A stretch of 64,000 nt of DNA from Pseudomonas kielensis (GCF_014236655.1 NZ_JACMYG010000007.1:62001-126000); one strand, 5' to 3'; positions 47,058 through 56,666 are shown, counted from the stretch's first letter. Numbers and translations: made by a program. The notes: generated by a model from the letters alone, not told the origin.

Positions 47058-48095
47058 TCACACCCCGCTCGTGACGGTGTCGTGCAGCGGGGTCATCGCC
47101 TCGCGGGCCCAGCGCGCGCTGATGCGTTGGCCGGTCTGGTGCTGGGCGCTGGTGTCCAGCCACTGGTTGTTGGCCTTGCTGATGTTGAGGGTCTGGCCGT
47201 TTTCCAGCTTCAACTCGTAACGGGTGGCGCTGCCCTGGTACTGGATGTCGTGCAGCAGGCCGCTGACTTCGATCTCATGGCTGGCCAGCGGGCCTTCGGC
47301 GAAACGCACGTGCTCCGGACGAATCGAGAAGGGCTGCGGGTTGCCGCTCAGTTGTTGTGCCAGTTCGCCGCGGATCACGTTGGAGGTGCCGACGAATTCG
47401 GCGACGAAGGTGGTGGCCGGTTTCATGTACAGGTTGCGCGGGGTGTCCACTTGCTCGATGCGACCCTTGTTGAACACTGCCACGCGGTCGGACATCGACA
47501 GGGCTTCGGTCTGGTCGTGGGTGACGAAAATGAAGGTGATGCCGAGCTGGCGCTGCAGCTTCTTCAGCTCGCTCTGCATCTGCTCACGCAGTTTCAGGTC
47601 CAGCGCCCCCAGGGGTTCGTCGAGCAACAGCACCCGCGGGCGATTGACCAGTGCGCGGGCCAGGGCCACACGCTGGCGCTGGCCGCCGGACAATTGCACC
47701 GGCTTGCGCTCGCCGTAGCCGCCCAGGGCCACCATGGCGAGGGATTCTTCGGCACGTTCCAGGCGTTCTTTCTTGGCCACGCCCTTGACCTTCAAGCCGT
47801 AGGCGACGTTGTCGCGGACATTCATGTGGGGGAACAGGGCGTAATCCTGGAAGACGGTGTTGACGTCACGCTGATAGGGCGGCAGGCCGGCGGCTTCTTC
47901 GCCGTGAATGCGGATCGACCCCGCGCTCGGCTGTTCGAAGCCGGCGATCAGCCGCAGGCAGGTGGTTTTACCCGAGCCGGAAGGGCCGAGCATGGAAAAG
48001 AACTCGCCGTCCTGGATGTCGATGGAAACCCGGTCTACGGCTTTCACTTCGCCGAATAGACGGGAAACGTTGGTGAATTGGACTGCAAGCGTCAT
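47058..48095 (-). CDS. ydcT: ABC importer ATPase (YdcT/PotA-like)
   Basis: The 345-residue ATPase has Walker A GPSGSGKTT at 37-45, the Q-loop in TVFQDYALFPHM, the signature LSGGQRQRVALARAL, Walker B VLLLDEPLGALD and a C-terminal TOBE regulatory domain (from about 255). It energises the YdcSTUV-type importer. I chose the ATG at 48095, with TGGAG eight bases upstream; a TTG extension is possible. A 249-base gap separates it from the binding-protein gene upstream. Confidence 0.92.
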   Translation of the reverse strand: MTLAVQFTNVSRLFGEVKAVDRVSIDIQDGEFFSMLGPSGSGKTTCLRLIAGFEQPSAGSIRIHGEEAAGLPPYQRDVNTVFQDYALFPHMNVRDNVAYGLKVKGVAKKERLERAEESLAMVALGGYGERKPVQLSGGQRQRVALARALVNRPRVLLLDEPLGALDLKLREQMQSELKKLQRQLGITFIFVTHDQTEALSMSDRVAVFNKGRIEQVDTPRNLYMKPATTFVAEFVGTSNVIRGELAQQLSGNPQPFSIRPEHVRFAEGPLASHEIEVSGLLHDIQYQGSATRYELKLENGQTLNISKANNQWLDTSAQHQTGQRISARWAREAMTPLHDTVTSGV

Positions 48096-48344
48096 GGTGC
48101 GGTGCTCCAAAAAGGCGCGGGCCGTCGCAGCGGCCCTGCCTGGACTTCTGAAAAATCTATCAATCGAAAATCAATTCTGCTGCTGGCAAAGCGATGGCGC
48201 TGGAAAAGTCGTTCAGGCAGCGTCGCGAGCGGCGATTAGCCGTGTCCGGCCAGCGCACAGCCCCCGCAGCGTACGTCAGTACGTGAGGATGCGAGCACTG
48301 CCCGGGCGCGGATAATCGACGCGCAGCAACTCCCTGAATGACTT

Positions 48345-49496
48345 TTAGCGGCCGCCCATGATCGCGATGTAGTCCTGGGTCCAGCGGCTGTACGGCACGA
48401 ACTTGCCACCTTCAGCCTGTGGGGTTTTCCAGAAGGCGATCTTCTCGAACTGGTCGAAGCCGTTGGTCTTGCAGCCTTCGGCGCCCAGCAGTTCGCTGCC
48501 CTGACAGGCCGCCGGGACCGCTGGCAACGAGCCAAACCAGGCCGCGACATCACCCTGGACCTTGGGTTGCAGCGACCAGTCCATCCACTTGTAGGCGCAG
48601 TTCGGGTGCTTGGCCTCGGCGTGCAGCATGGTGGTATCGGCCCAGCCGGTGGCGCCTTCTTTCGGGATGGTCGAGGCGATGGGCTGCTTCTCGTTCATCA
48701 GGCCGTTGACCTGATAGGGCCAGGCGCTGGACGCCACGACACCTTCGTTCTTGAAGTCACTCATTTGCACGGTGGTGTCGTGCCAGTAGCGGTGGATCAG
48801 CGGCTGTTGGGCGCGCAGCAGGTCGAGCACGGCCTTGTACTGCGCTTCGGTCAGTTCGTAGGGGCTCTGGATGCCCAGTTCCGGTTTGGTGGATTTCAGG
48901 TACAGCGCCGCGTCGGCGATGTAGATCGGACCGTCATAGGCCTGCACGCGGCCCTTGTTCGGCTTGCCGTCTGGCAGGTTCTGCGCATCGAACACCACGT
49001 TCCAGCTGGTGGGCGCGGTCTTGAACACGTTGGTGTTGTACATCAGCACGTTCGGCCCCCATTGATAGGGGGTGCCGTATGTCTGTTGGTTGACCACGTA
49101 CCAGGGGGCATCCTTGAGGCGCGGATCAAGGTTCTTCCAGTTGGGGATCAGTGCAGTATTGATCGGCTGCACACGCTTGCCGACGATCAACCGCAGCGAG
49201 GCGTCGCCGGAGGCGGTCACCAGGTCGTAACCGCCCTTGGCCATCAGGCTGACCATCTCATCGGAAGTGGCGGCGGTCTTGACGTTGACCTTGCAGCCGG
49301 TCTCCTTCTCGAAGCCGGTCACCCAGTCATAGGCTTTGTCGCTTTCACCCCGTTCGATGTAGCCAGGCCAGGCCACGATGTCCAGTTGGCCCTCGCCGGC
49401 ACCAACGGCTTTCAGCGGTTCGGCGGCCTGGAGGCTGGCACTGGCCAGCAGCGCGGTGGTGATTGCACTGAGCAGTGCGGTCTTGTGCACGAACAT
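48345..49496 (-). CDS. ydcS: Periplasmic solute-binding protein (YdcS-like)
   Basis: The 383-residue protein has a signal peptide (cleavage after LQAA, about 25) and a PotD/YdcS-type fold beginning GQLDIVAWPGYIERGESDKAYDWVTGFEKETGCKV. Residues expected to contact the ligand include D and E side chains in TAATSDEMVSLMAKGGYDLVT and the WGPNVLMYN region. It would deliver substrate to YdcUV. It lies between an aldehyde dehydrogenase gene and the ATPase, all one strand. Confidence 0.9.
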   Translation of the reverse strand: MFVHKTALLSAITTALLASASLQAAEPLKAVGAGEGQLDIVAWPGYIERGESDKAYDWVTGFEKETGCKVNVKTAATSDEMVSLMAKGGYDLVTASGDASLRLIVGKRVQPINTALIPNWKNLDPRLKDAPWYVVNQQTYGTPYQWGPNVLMYNTNVFKTAPTSWNVVFDAQNLPDGKPNKGRVQAYDGPIYIADAALYLKSTKPELGIQSPYELTEAQYKAVLDLLRAQQPLIHRYWHDTTVQMSDFKNEGVVASSAWPYQVNGLMNEKQPIASTIPKEGATGWADTTMLHAEAKHPNCAYKWMDWSLQPKVQGDVAAWFGSLPAVPAACQGSELLGAEGCKTNGFDQFEKIAFWKTPQAEGGKFVPYSRWTQDYIAIMGGR

Positions 49497-49583
49497 GGGG
49501 TTTCCCTCTTCTTTAAATTATGGTCGGGGCAGTATTGAACGTGATGCAGCTGGCCTTTTCGGCTTGTTGTTAGCTTAGTAGCG

Positions 49584-51074
49584 TTATTTCAGGTCATTGC
49601 CGTGGCGGGCCATGATGTGCCGCACCACGCTGTAGTCCTGCAGCGAATCGCTGGACAGGTCCTTGCCGTAGCCGGAGCGTTTCAAACCGCCGTGGGGCAT
49701 TTCACTGACCAGCATGAAGTGGCTGTTGATCCAGGTGCAGCCGTACTGCAAGCGCGCCGCGACCTGCATCGCCTTGTCGAGGTTCTGCGTCCAGACCGAC
49801 GAGGCCAGGCCGTACTCCGAGTCGTTGGCCCAGTCCACCGCTTGCTCCAGCTCGTCGAAGCGGGTCACGGTGACCACCGGGCCGAACACTTCGCGCTGGA
49901 CGATTTCATCGCTTTGCTTGCAGCCAGCGAGCAGGGTGGGCTGGTAATAGAAGCCGGCACCGGAATGCACCGCCGCGCCGGTCACCCGTTCGATGTGCGG
50001 CTGGCCGAGGGCGCGTTCGACAAAGCTGGCCACGCGGTCGCGCTGGCGGGTGCTGATCAGCGGGCCGATCTCGTTGTCGGCGTCACGCTTGCCGGCGAAC
50101 CGCAGGCTGCTGACAGCCGCGCCCAACTCCGCCACCAGCTTGTCGTGAATCCCGGCCTGGGCGTAGATGCGGCAGGCCGCGGTGCAGTCCTGTCCAGCGT
50201 TGTAGTAACCGTAGCTGCGCACGCCGGCGACCACGGCTTGCAGGTCGGCATCGTTGCAGACGATCACCGGCGCCTTGCCGCCCAGTTCCAAGTGGGTGCG
50301 CTTGAGGGTCTTGGCGGCGGCCTGGAGGATTTTCTGCCCGGTGACGATGTCGCCAGTGAGCGAGACCATACGGACTTTGGGATGGCTGACCAGGTGGCTG
50401 CCGACCCCTTCACCGCCACCGCAGACGATGTTGATCACCCCGCGCGGCAGGATCTCGGCCAGCGCCGGCGCCAGGGCCAGGATCGACAGCGGGGTATGTT
50501 CGGAGGGCTTGAACACCAGGGTATTGCCGGCGGCGAGGGCCGGGGCGATTTTCCAGGCGGCCATCATGATCGGGTAGTTCCACGGCGCAATCGAGGCCAC
50601 CACGCCAATGGGGTCGCGGCGCACCATGCTGGTGTAGCCCGGCAGGTATTCACCGCTGAGCTGGCCGGTCTGGCAGCGCACGGCGCCAGCGAAGAAGCGG
50701 AACACGTCCACCGTCGCACTGAGGTCATCCTGGCGCGCCAGGTGCAGTGGTTTGCCGCAGTTCAGCGATTCCAGGCGGGCCAGCAGGTCAGCGTGTTTCT
50801 CGATGGCGTTGGCGATGTCCAGCAGGATGTTCGAGCGCTGTTGCGGCGTGGTTCGCGACCAGCCGGCAAAGGCCCGGTGGGCGGCGAGGATCGCGGCTTC
50901 GACCTGTTCGGTGCTGGCTTCGGCAATGTGGGTCAGCACTTCGCCGGTGGCCGGGTTGAGAATCGGCTCGACAAAGCCCTGGCCGGCGACCAATTCACCA
51001 TCGATCAGTAAGGCGGTGAACAAAGGGGTCTGCGCGCCGGGCATTTTTCGGGTTCTCTTTTCTTGTGTGGCCAT
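49584..51074 (-). CDS. Aldehyde dehydrogenase, PatD paralogue
   Basis: The 496-residue enzyme is a close paralogue of the downstream Pat[56 protein letters not shown] and catalytic [15 protein letters not shown]. It carries an extra N-terminal segment of about 20 residues. It may oxidise 3-aminopropanal (from 1,3-diaminopropane) or share 4-aminobutanal with PatD; both are inference. ATG at 51074 has GGGAG five bases upstream. It is the first structural gene behind the LysR regulator. Confidence 0.85.
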   Translation of the reverse strand: MATQEKRTRKMPGAQTPLFTALLIDGELVAGQGFVEPILNPATGEVLTHIAEASTEQVEAAILAAHRAFAGWSRTTPQQRSNILLDIANAIEKHADLLARLESLNCGKPLHLARQDDLSATVDVFRFFAGAVRCQTGQLSGEYLPGYTSMVRRDPIGVVASIAPWNYPIMMAAWKIAPALAAGNTLVFKPSEHTPLSILALAPALAEILPRGVINIVCGGGEGVGSHLVSHPKVRMVSLTGDIVTGQKILQAAAKTLKRTHLELGGKAPVIVCNDADLQAVVAGVRSYGYYNAGQDCTAACRIYAQAGIHDKLVAELGAAVSSLRFAGKRDADNEIGPLISTRQRDRVASFVERALGQPHIERVTGAAVHSGAGFYYQPTLLAGCKQSDEIVQREVFGPVVTVTRFDELEQAVDWANDSEYGLASSVWTQNLDKAMQVAARLQYGCTWINSHFMLVSEMPHGGLKRSGYGKDLSSDSLQDYSVVRHIMARHGNDLK

Positions 51075-51104
51075 GGTGCTCCCTGTGACTGGGGGCCCGA
51101 CCGT

Positions 51105-51164
51105 CTTATAGATGTACAAAGACTAGTGGCGGGGCTTGAGGACGACAAATACTAAATACTGAAT
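51105..51164 (-). promoter_or_regulatory. Candidate regulated promoter of the polyamine operon
   Basis: On the minus strand TATAAG (51110-51105) could be a -10 element, 30 bases before the aldehyde dehydrogenase start, with no recognisable -35. Upstream lies a direct repeat AGTATTT-AGTATTT (plus-strand 51148-51161), possibly bound by the adjacent LysR protein. Both are inference. Confidence 0.35.
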
Positions 51165-51175
51165 GCTGCGTTCGA

Positions 51176-52090
51176 TTAAATAGATGGCTTGCGTCCGCCG
51201 GGCGGCTGCTCGCGGGCCACTGTCAGGAATGGGTCGACCAGTGCCGGGCGGGCGGTGCCACGGCGCCAGGCCAGGCCGACATCGAGGGTCTGGCTGAGGT
51301 CGGCGATGGGCCGGGCTTCGATGATGTCGCCTTCCAGGGACCATGGGCGGTAGGTCATGTCGGGCTGGATCGATACCCCCAGGCCCGCTGCCACCAGGCT
51401 ACGCACGGCCTCGGTCGAGGCGGTGCGCAAGGTGATGCGTGGTTGCAGCGAGGCGGCTCGCCACATGCGCTGGGCGTTGCGGTCCATCTCGTCGACGTTC
51501 AACTGGATCAATGGCTCGCGAGCGACGTCCGCCAGGTTGATGCTGTCGTGCTCCAGCAACGGGTGCTGGGCCGGTAGCCACAGGCGGTGGGGCGAGTGGG
51601 TCAGCACTTCGGTTTGCAGGGCGTGGCGATCCTCGAGGTTGGACAGGATCAGCACCCCGACATCGATTTCGCCACTGACCAGCAAGTGCTCGATGTACGG
51701 GCGCTCATCTTCCATGACCCGGATCTCGACATTGGGGTAGGCCCGTTGAAAGCGGGTCAGCAGGTCCGCCAGGTAGTAGCCCGCGACCAGGCTGGTGACC
51801 CCTATGGTCAATTGCCCGGCCACTTGGTCGGTGCTTTGTTGCAGGCTGCGCTTGGCGTTGTCCACGGTGGCCAGAATCAAGTGCGCCTGACGCAGGAACT
51901 GGTGTCCCTGGTGGGTCAGGGTCATGCCCTTGGCGTGGCGGTTGAACAGGTTGACCCCAATCTCCTGCTCCAGTTGCTGGATGGCCAGGGTCAGGGTGGA
52001 CTGGGAGATATACACCGCTTGCGCGGCGGCCGAGATCGAGCCGGTTTCGGCGACGGCGATGAAGTGACGGATCTGACGCAGGGTCATCAT
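51176..52090 (-). CDS. LysR-family transcription regulator
   Basis: The 304-residue protein has an N-terminal winged helix (about 2-62: TLRQIRHFIAVAETGSISAAAQAVYISQSTLTLAIQQLEQEIG) and a substrate-binding domain (about 90-295). It points in the same direction as the polyamine block and ends 102 bases before its first gene, so it probably controls that block and may respond to a polyamine or its catabolite. Two adjacent ATGs start it; no strong ribosome-binding site is seen. Confidence 0.88.
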   Translation of the reverse strand: MMTLRQIRHFIAVAETGSISAAAQAVYISQSTLTLAIQQLEQEIGVNLFNRHAKGMTLTHQGHQFLRQAHLILATVDNAKRSLQQSTDQVAGQLTIGVTSLVAGYYLADLLTRFQRAYPNVEIRVMEDERPYIEHLLVSGEIDVGVLILSNLEDRHALQTEVLTHSPHRLWLPAQHPLLEHDSINLADVAREPLIQLNVDEMDRNAQRMWRAASLQPRITLRTASTEAVRSLVAAGLGVSIQPDMTYRPWSLEGDIIEARPIADLSQTLDVGLAWRRGTARPALVDPFLTVAREQPPGGRKPSI

Positions 52091-52288
52091 GGGAAAAGTA
52101 CCCGGTGGGCGGTTTTTATAGATTTTTCCCAGTGTATATCTTTTTTATCGATGCCCTAGCCCAGCTAGCAGGGCCACCGCAAGGGGTGGGCAACATCTGG
52201 AAGCACACTCGCCCGCAGGCCTCGGGCACTTTAGATCTAGGCTGGTGGCCTTATTTATCGGTTAAACGTGATTTTCTGGAGGCTATCT

Positions 52289-52963
52289 ATGATTACCCGT
52301 GGTTTGCTCGATCAGTTACTCAAGTCCGGCCAGGACCTGTTGCAGAAAAAGGCCGGCGGGACCCAGAACAAAGCGGCCAGCGGCGGGCTGGGCAGCCTGC
52401 TCTCCGGTGCGGGCGGCGGGGCCTTGGCCGCTGGCGCGATGGGCCTGCTGCTGGGTAACAAGAAGGCGCGCAAAGTCGGTGGCAAGGTGGCGGTCTATGG
52501 CGGCCTCGCGGCACTGGGCGTGATTGCCTACAAGGCCTACGGCAACTGGCAGGCCCAGCAGGGCACGGCGCCGCAGACCGAGCCACAAACCCTCGATCGC
52601 CTGCCGCCGGCGCAGGTCGAGCAGCACAGCCAGGCCATCCTCAAGGCCCTGGTGGCCGCCGCCAAGGCCGACGGCCATGTCGACGCGCGCGAGCGTGAGC
52701 TGATCGAGGGCGAGTTCCGCAAGCTGGACAACGACCAGGAGCTGCAGCAGTGGCTGCACGCCGAACTCAACAAACCGCTGGACCCGGCCGACGTCGCCCG
52801 CGCCGCCAGCACCCCGGAAATGGCCGCCGAGATGTACATCGCCAGCGTGATGCTGGTGGACGAAGAGAACTTCATGGAGAAATCCTATCTCGACGAACTG
52901 GCCCGCCAACTCAAGCTGGAGCCGGGATTGAAAGCCGAGCTGGAGCGGCAGGTGCGCCTCTGA
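52289..52963 (+). CDS. DUF533 (YebE-like) inner-membrane protein
   Basis: The 224-residue protein has a glycine/alanine-rich region with a membrane segment (about 31-84: GGLGSLLSGAGGGALAAGAMGLLLG and VYGGLAALGVIAYKAY) and a TerB-like acidic helical domain (about 110-220: ALVAAAKADGHVDARERELIEGEF). It resembles YebE, a protein of unknown function induced by envelope stress. TGGAGG stands six bases before the ATG. It lies alone between the LysR gene and the wsp operon. Confidence 0.85.
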   Translation: MITRGLLDQLLKSGQDLLQKKAGGTQNKAASGGLGSLLSGAGGGALAAGAMGLLLGNKKARKVGGKVAVYGGLAALGVIAYKAYGNWQAQQGTAPQTEPQTLDRLPPAQVEQHSQAILKALVAAAKADGHVDARERELIEGEFRKLDNDQELQQWLHAELNKPLDPADVARAASTPEMAAEMYIASVMLVDEENFMEKSYLDELARQLKLEPGLKAELERQVRL

Positions 52964-53197
52964 GTGTCGAGTGTCGCAGGTGAGCCATCGTCAAGTGACA
53001 CGCGGCGAGGACTGCGTCTTCGAACGCAGCCTCGCCGGCTCGCCCGCAATGGCCAATCCACGGTCTGTTTCTACACAAATATCACTGGCGGCGCCCGGCC
53101 CATCTGACGGAAAGTAGCCGTCCCAGAGCGGATCCAGACTTTTCGCTCGGGATGAGACGCAGTGCGCAACCGCTGCTTAAACCCAGCGCGCCCTCGG

Positions 53198-53203
53198 CTA
53201 TAC
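53198..53203 (+). promoter_or_regulatory. -10 element of the wsp operon
   Basis: TATACT (five of six) lies 33 bases before the wspA start. The -35 is weak. The rest of the 273-base gap after the DUF533 gene shows no gene. Confidence 0.5.
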
Positions 53204-53236
53204 TCCCCACCATTTGAATGGCCCCGAGGACTGACT

Positions 53237-54859
53237 GTGAAGAACTGGACGTTGCGCCAACGCATTTTGGCGAGCTTTGCGGTGATTATCGCCATCATGT
53301 TGTTGATGGTGGTCGTCTCTTATTCACGTCTGTTGAAGATCGAAGCCAGCGAGACCAGCGTTCGCGATGATGCCGTGCCAGGGGTCTATTACAGTTCGAT
53401 GATTCGCAGTGCCTGGGTCGACAGCTACCTGGAGATCCAGAAAATGCTCGGCCTGGAGGAAGGGCAGGGGGTCACTGAGCAAGACCTCGCCAACTTCAAG
53501 GACTTCGAGCAGCGTCTCGAAGAGCAAATGGCCAACTACGCCACGACCATTCAAGGTGCCGAAGACCGCACCGAGTTCGATGCCTTCCAGAAAGCGCATC
53601 AGAACTTCACCCGGATCCTGGCCACCGTCCTTGACCTGCATAAAAACCACCAGGAGCAGGAGGCGATCCAGTTGTTCAATGAGCAGTTGACGCCAGCCTG
53701 GGTGACCGGCCGCCTGAAGCTAAACGACATCATCCGTGAGAACAAGGCGGTTGCCGACCACGCGACCGCCGCCATCGACGACGCCGTCGTCGCGGCGAAA
53801 ATCAGTATGGGCGTGTCGTTGTTGGTGGCGGTGCTGGCGGCGGCGCTCTGCGGACTGCTGCTGATGCGCGCGATCATGGCGCCGATGAACCGCATCGTGA
53901 AGATCCTCGAAATCATGCGCACCGGAGACTTGAGCAATCGCCTCAACCTCGACCGCAAGGATGAGTTCGGCGCCGTGGAAAGCGGCTTCAACGACATGAT
54001 GACCGAGCTCACCGCGCTGGTGTCCCAGGCCCAGCGTTCGTCGGTACAGGTCACGACCTCGGTGACCGAGATCGCCGCCACCTCCAAGCAACAGCAGGCC
54101 ACCGCCACCGAAACCGCCGCGACCACCACGGAAATCGGGGCGACCTCGCGGGAGATCGCGGCAACCTCGCGCGACCTGGTGCGCACCATGACCGAAGTGT
54201 CCACCGCTGCCGACCAGGCCTCGGTATTGGCCGGCTCCGGTCAGCAGGGCCTGGCACGCATGGAAGACACCATGCACTCGGTGATGGGCGCGGCCGACCT
54301 GGTCAACGCCAAGCTGGCGATCCTCAATGAGAAGGCCGGTAACATCAACCAGGTGGTGGTGACCATCGTCAAGGTCGCCGACCAGACCAACCTGCTGTCG
54401 TTGAACGCCGCCATCGAAGCGGAAAAGGCCGGTGAGTACGGTCGCGGTTTTGCCGTGGTCGCCACCGAAGTGCGGCGCCTGGCCGACCAGACGGCCGTTG
54501 CCACCTATGACATCGAGCAGATGGTCCGTGAGATCCAGTCGGCGGTCTCGGCCGGTGTGATGGGCATGGACAAGTTCTCCGAAGAGGTGCGCCGCGGCAT
54601 GTCCGAAGTGCAGCAGGTCGGAGAACAACTGTCGCAGATCATCCATCAGGTCCAGGCGCTGGCGCCGCGCGTGCTGATGGTCAACGAGGGCATGCAGGCC
54701 CAGGCCACCGGTGCCGAACAGATCAACCACGCGCTGGTGCAGTTGGGCGATGCCAGCAGCCAGACGGTCGAGTCGTTGCGCCAGGCCAGTTTCGCCATCG
54801 ACGAATTGAGCCAGGTGGCTGTCGGGCTGCGCAGCGGCGTCTCGCGATTCAAAGTCTGA
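53237..54859 (+). CDS. wspA: Surface-sensing methyl-accepting receptor WspA
   Basis: WspA is the membrane receptor of the Wsp chemosensory system, which responds to surface growth or envelope stress and raises c-di-GMP. The 540 residues give TM1 at about 11-31, a periplasmic four-helix domain, TM2 at 190-211, a HAMP domain and a long coiled coil whose hairpin tip is near EKAGEYGRGFAVVATEVRRLADQT. The start is GTG at 53237, giving KNWTLRQRILASF. Its TGA overlaps the wspB ATG. Confidence 0.95.
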   Translation: MKNWTLRQRILASFAVIIAIMLLMVVVSYSRLLKIEASETSVRDDAVPGVYYSSMIRSAWVDSYLEIQKMLGLEEGQGVTEQDLANFKDFEQRLEEQMANYATTIQGAEDRTEFDAFQKAHQNFTRILATVLDLHKNHQEQEAIQLFNEQLTPAWVTGRLKLNDIIRENKAVADHATAAIDDAVVAAKISMGVSLLVAVLAAALCGLLLMRAIMAPMNRIVKILEIMRTGDLSNRLNLDRKDEFGAVESGFNDMMTELTALVSQAQRSSVQVTTSVTEIAATSKQQQATATETAATTTEIGATSREIAATSRDLVRTMTEVSTAADQASVLAGSGQQGLARMEDTMHSVMGAADLVNAKLAILNEKAGNINQVVVTIVKVADQTNLLSLNAAIEAEKAGEYGRGFAVVATEVRRLADQTAVATYDIEQMVREIQSAVSAGVMGMDKFSEEVRRGMSEVQQVGEQLSQIIHQVQALAPRVLMVNEGMQAQATGAEQINHALVQLGDASSQTVESLRQASFAIDELSQVAVGLRSGVSRFKV

Positions 54860-55395
54860 TGAGCGAACTCGTGGCCAAGCGGGGCGCGGGTGTGGCCCCG
54901 AAACAAGCGCTGTTCCTGGTGTTTCGCATCGGTGGCGAGCGTTATGCCTTGCAGGCCGTGGAAGTGGCGGAGGTGCTGCCACGCCTGCCGCTCAAACCGA
55001 TTGCCCAGGCGCCGCACTGGGTCGCCGGGGTGTTCGCCTACCGCGGGACGGTGGTGCCGGTGATCGATGTCGGCGCGCTGACCTTCGGCCTGGCTGCCGA
55101 GGCCCGCACCAGCACGCGCCTGGTGCTGGTGCACTATCAACCCGATGCCACGCTGCCCGCGCAACTGCTGGGGCTGATTCTCGAGCAGGCCACTGACACC
55201 TTGCGCTGCCATCCGGCGCAGTTCCAACCCTACGGCCTGGACAACCGCCAGGCGCCTTACCTGGGGCCGGTGCGCAAAGACGCCCAGGGACTGCTGCAAT
55301 GGGTGCGGGTCGCGGACCTGCTGGATGCCCAGGTGCGGGCGCTGCTGTTTCCATCGCCCCCCTTGGACCCGTCGCTGCTTGAGGATCGAGCATGA
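54859..55395 (+). CDS. wspB: CheW-like adaptor WspB
   Basis: WspB is one of the two CheW-domain coupling proteins that link WspA to the kinase WspE. The 178 residues form a single CheW domain (LFLVFRIGGERYALQAVEVAEVLPRLPLKPIA, then GVFAYRGTVVPVIDVGAL). Starts overlap the wspA stop by one base and the wspC start lies inside its end, so the operon is tightly coupled. Confidence 0.93.
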   Translation: MSELVAKRGAGVAPKQALFLVFRIGGERYALQAVEVAEVLPRLPLKPIAQAPHWVAGVFAYRGTVVPVIDVGALTFGLAAEARTSTRLVLVHYQPDATLPAQLLGLILEQATDTLRCHPAQFQPYGLDNRQAPYLGPVRKDAQGLLQWVRVADLLDAQVRALLFPSPPLDPSLLEDRA

Positions 55396-56666
55396 GCAGT
55401 GACCAGCGTTTTTTCGACTTCCTCAAGGAGCGTATCGGCCTGGACGTGACGTCCGTCGGGCCGGCGATCATCGAGCGCGCGGTACGCCAGCGCACGGCTG
55501 CGCAACAGGTGCAAACGGCCGATCAGTATTGGCAACGCTTGTTGGGTTCGCGAGACGAGCAGCAAGCGCTGATCGAAGCGGTGATCGTGCCCGAGACCTG
55601 GTTCTTCCGCTATCCGGAATCCTTTGCCACGCTGGCCAGGCTGGCAAGCAAACGCCTGGCCGAGCTCCACAACATGCGCGCACTGCGCATCCTCAGCCTG
55701 CCGTGCTCCACCGGCGAGGAGCCTTACTCGATCGCCATGGCCTTGCTCGATGCCGGGTTGGCCCCCCATCAGTTCAAGGTCGACGGCCTGGATGTCAGCC
55801 CATTGTCGGTGGAGCGGGCCAAGCGGGCGCGCTACGGCAAGAACTCCTTTCGCGGGCAGCAGGGCGATTTTCGCGAGCGGCATTTCAGTGTTGAAGATGA
55901 CGGCTATCGCCTCAGCGAGCGGGTTCGCGAGCAGGTGCGTTTGCAGGTCGGCAATCTGCTGGACCCGACCCTGCTGGCCAATGAGCCGGCCTATGACTTC
56001 GTGTTTTGCCGCAACTTGCTGATCTATTTCGACCTGCCGACCCAGACCCAAGTCTTCGAAGTGCTCAAGCGCCTGACCCACGTTGACGGTGTGCTGTTCA
56101 TCGGTCCGGCCGAAGGCAGTCTGCTGGGGCGCCTGGGCATGCGTTCGATCGGCATTCCCCAGTCGTTTGCCTTCAGCCGGCACAGTGAGCCTGAACCCCA
56201 GCCACTGCCGGCCTATATCGCGCCAGCGCTGTCGGCGAGCTTGCCGGTGCGCCGCGTGCCTGCGCCGCCAGTGCGCAGTCGGCCCTTTGCAACCGTGGCC
56301 CGCCCAGTGTCACCCCGGGCAGAACCGCCGGGCGCTGGCGATGCCGCGGTGCTGCTGGCCCACATTGCGACCCTGGCCAACGAAGGCAAAAGTCCTGAAG
56401 CGCGTGCCGCCTGTGAGGCGTACCTGCGCAGCCATGGCCCGGTGGCACAGGTGTTCTACTGGTTAGGCCTGCTCAGCGATGTGGCCGGCAGTGTGCTCGA
56501 AGCCCAGGGGTTTTATCGCAAGGCGCTGTACCTGGAGCCGCAACACCCCGAAGCCCTGATGCACCTGGCCGCGTTGCTCGCGTCCCAGGGCGATGTGGCC
56601 GGGAGCCGGCGCCTGCAGGAACGCGCGGCGCGCAACGAACGTACCGCTGACAGTGAGCGCAAATGA
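55392..56666 (+). CDS. wspC: CheR-type methyltransferase WspC
   Basis: WspC methylates WspA and sets its signalling state. The 424-residue protein has an N-terminal CheR domain (about 1-270) with PETWFFRYPESF, the AdoMet-binding LSLPCSTGEEPYSIAMAL and FCRNLLIYFD; a linker rich in proline and arginine; then TPR-type helices (about 320-415: VAQVFYWLGLLSDVAG..., ALYLEPQHPEALMHLAALL). It overlaps wspB and wspD by four bases. Confidence 0.95.
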   Translation: MSSDQRFFDFLKERIGLDVTSVGPAIIERAVRQRTAAQQVQTADQYWQRLLGSRDEQQALIEAVIVPETWFFRYPESFATLARLASKRLAELHNMRALRILSLPCSTGEEPYSIAMALLDAGLAPHQFKVDGLDVSPLSVERAKRARYGKNSFRGQQGDFRERHFSVEDDGYRLSERVREQVRLQVGNLLDPTLLANEPAYDFVFCRNLLIYFDLPTQTQVFEVLKRLTHVDGVLFIGPAEGSLLGRLGMRSIGIPQSFAFSRHSEPEPQPLPAYIAPALSASLPVRRVPAPPVRSRPFATVARPVSPRAEPPGAGDAAVLLAHIATLANEGKSPEARAACEAYLRSHGPVAQVFYWLGLLSDVAGSVLEAQGFYRKALYLEPQHPEALMHLAALLASQGDVAGSRRLQERAARNERTADSERK

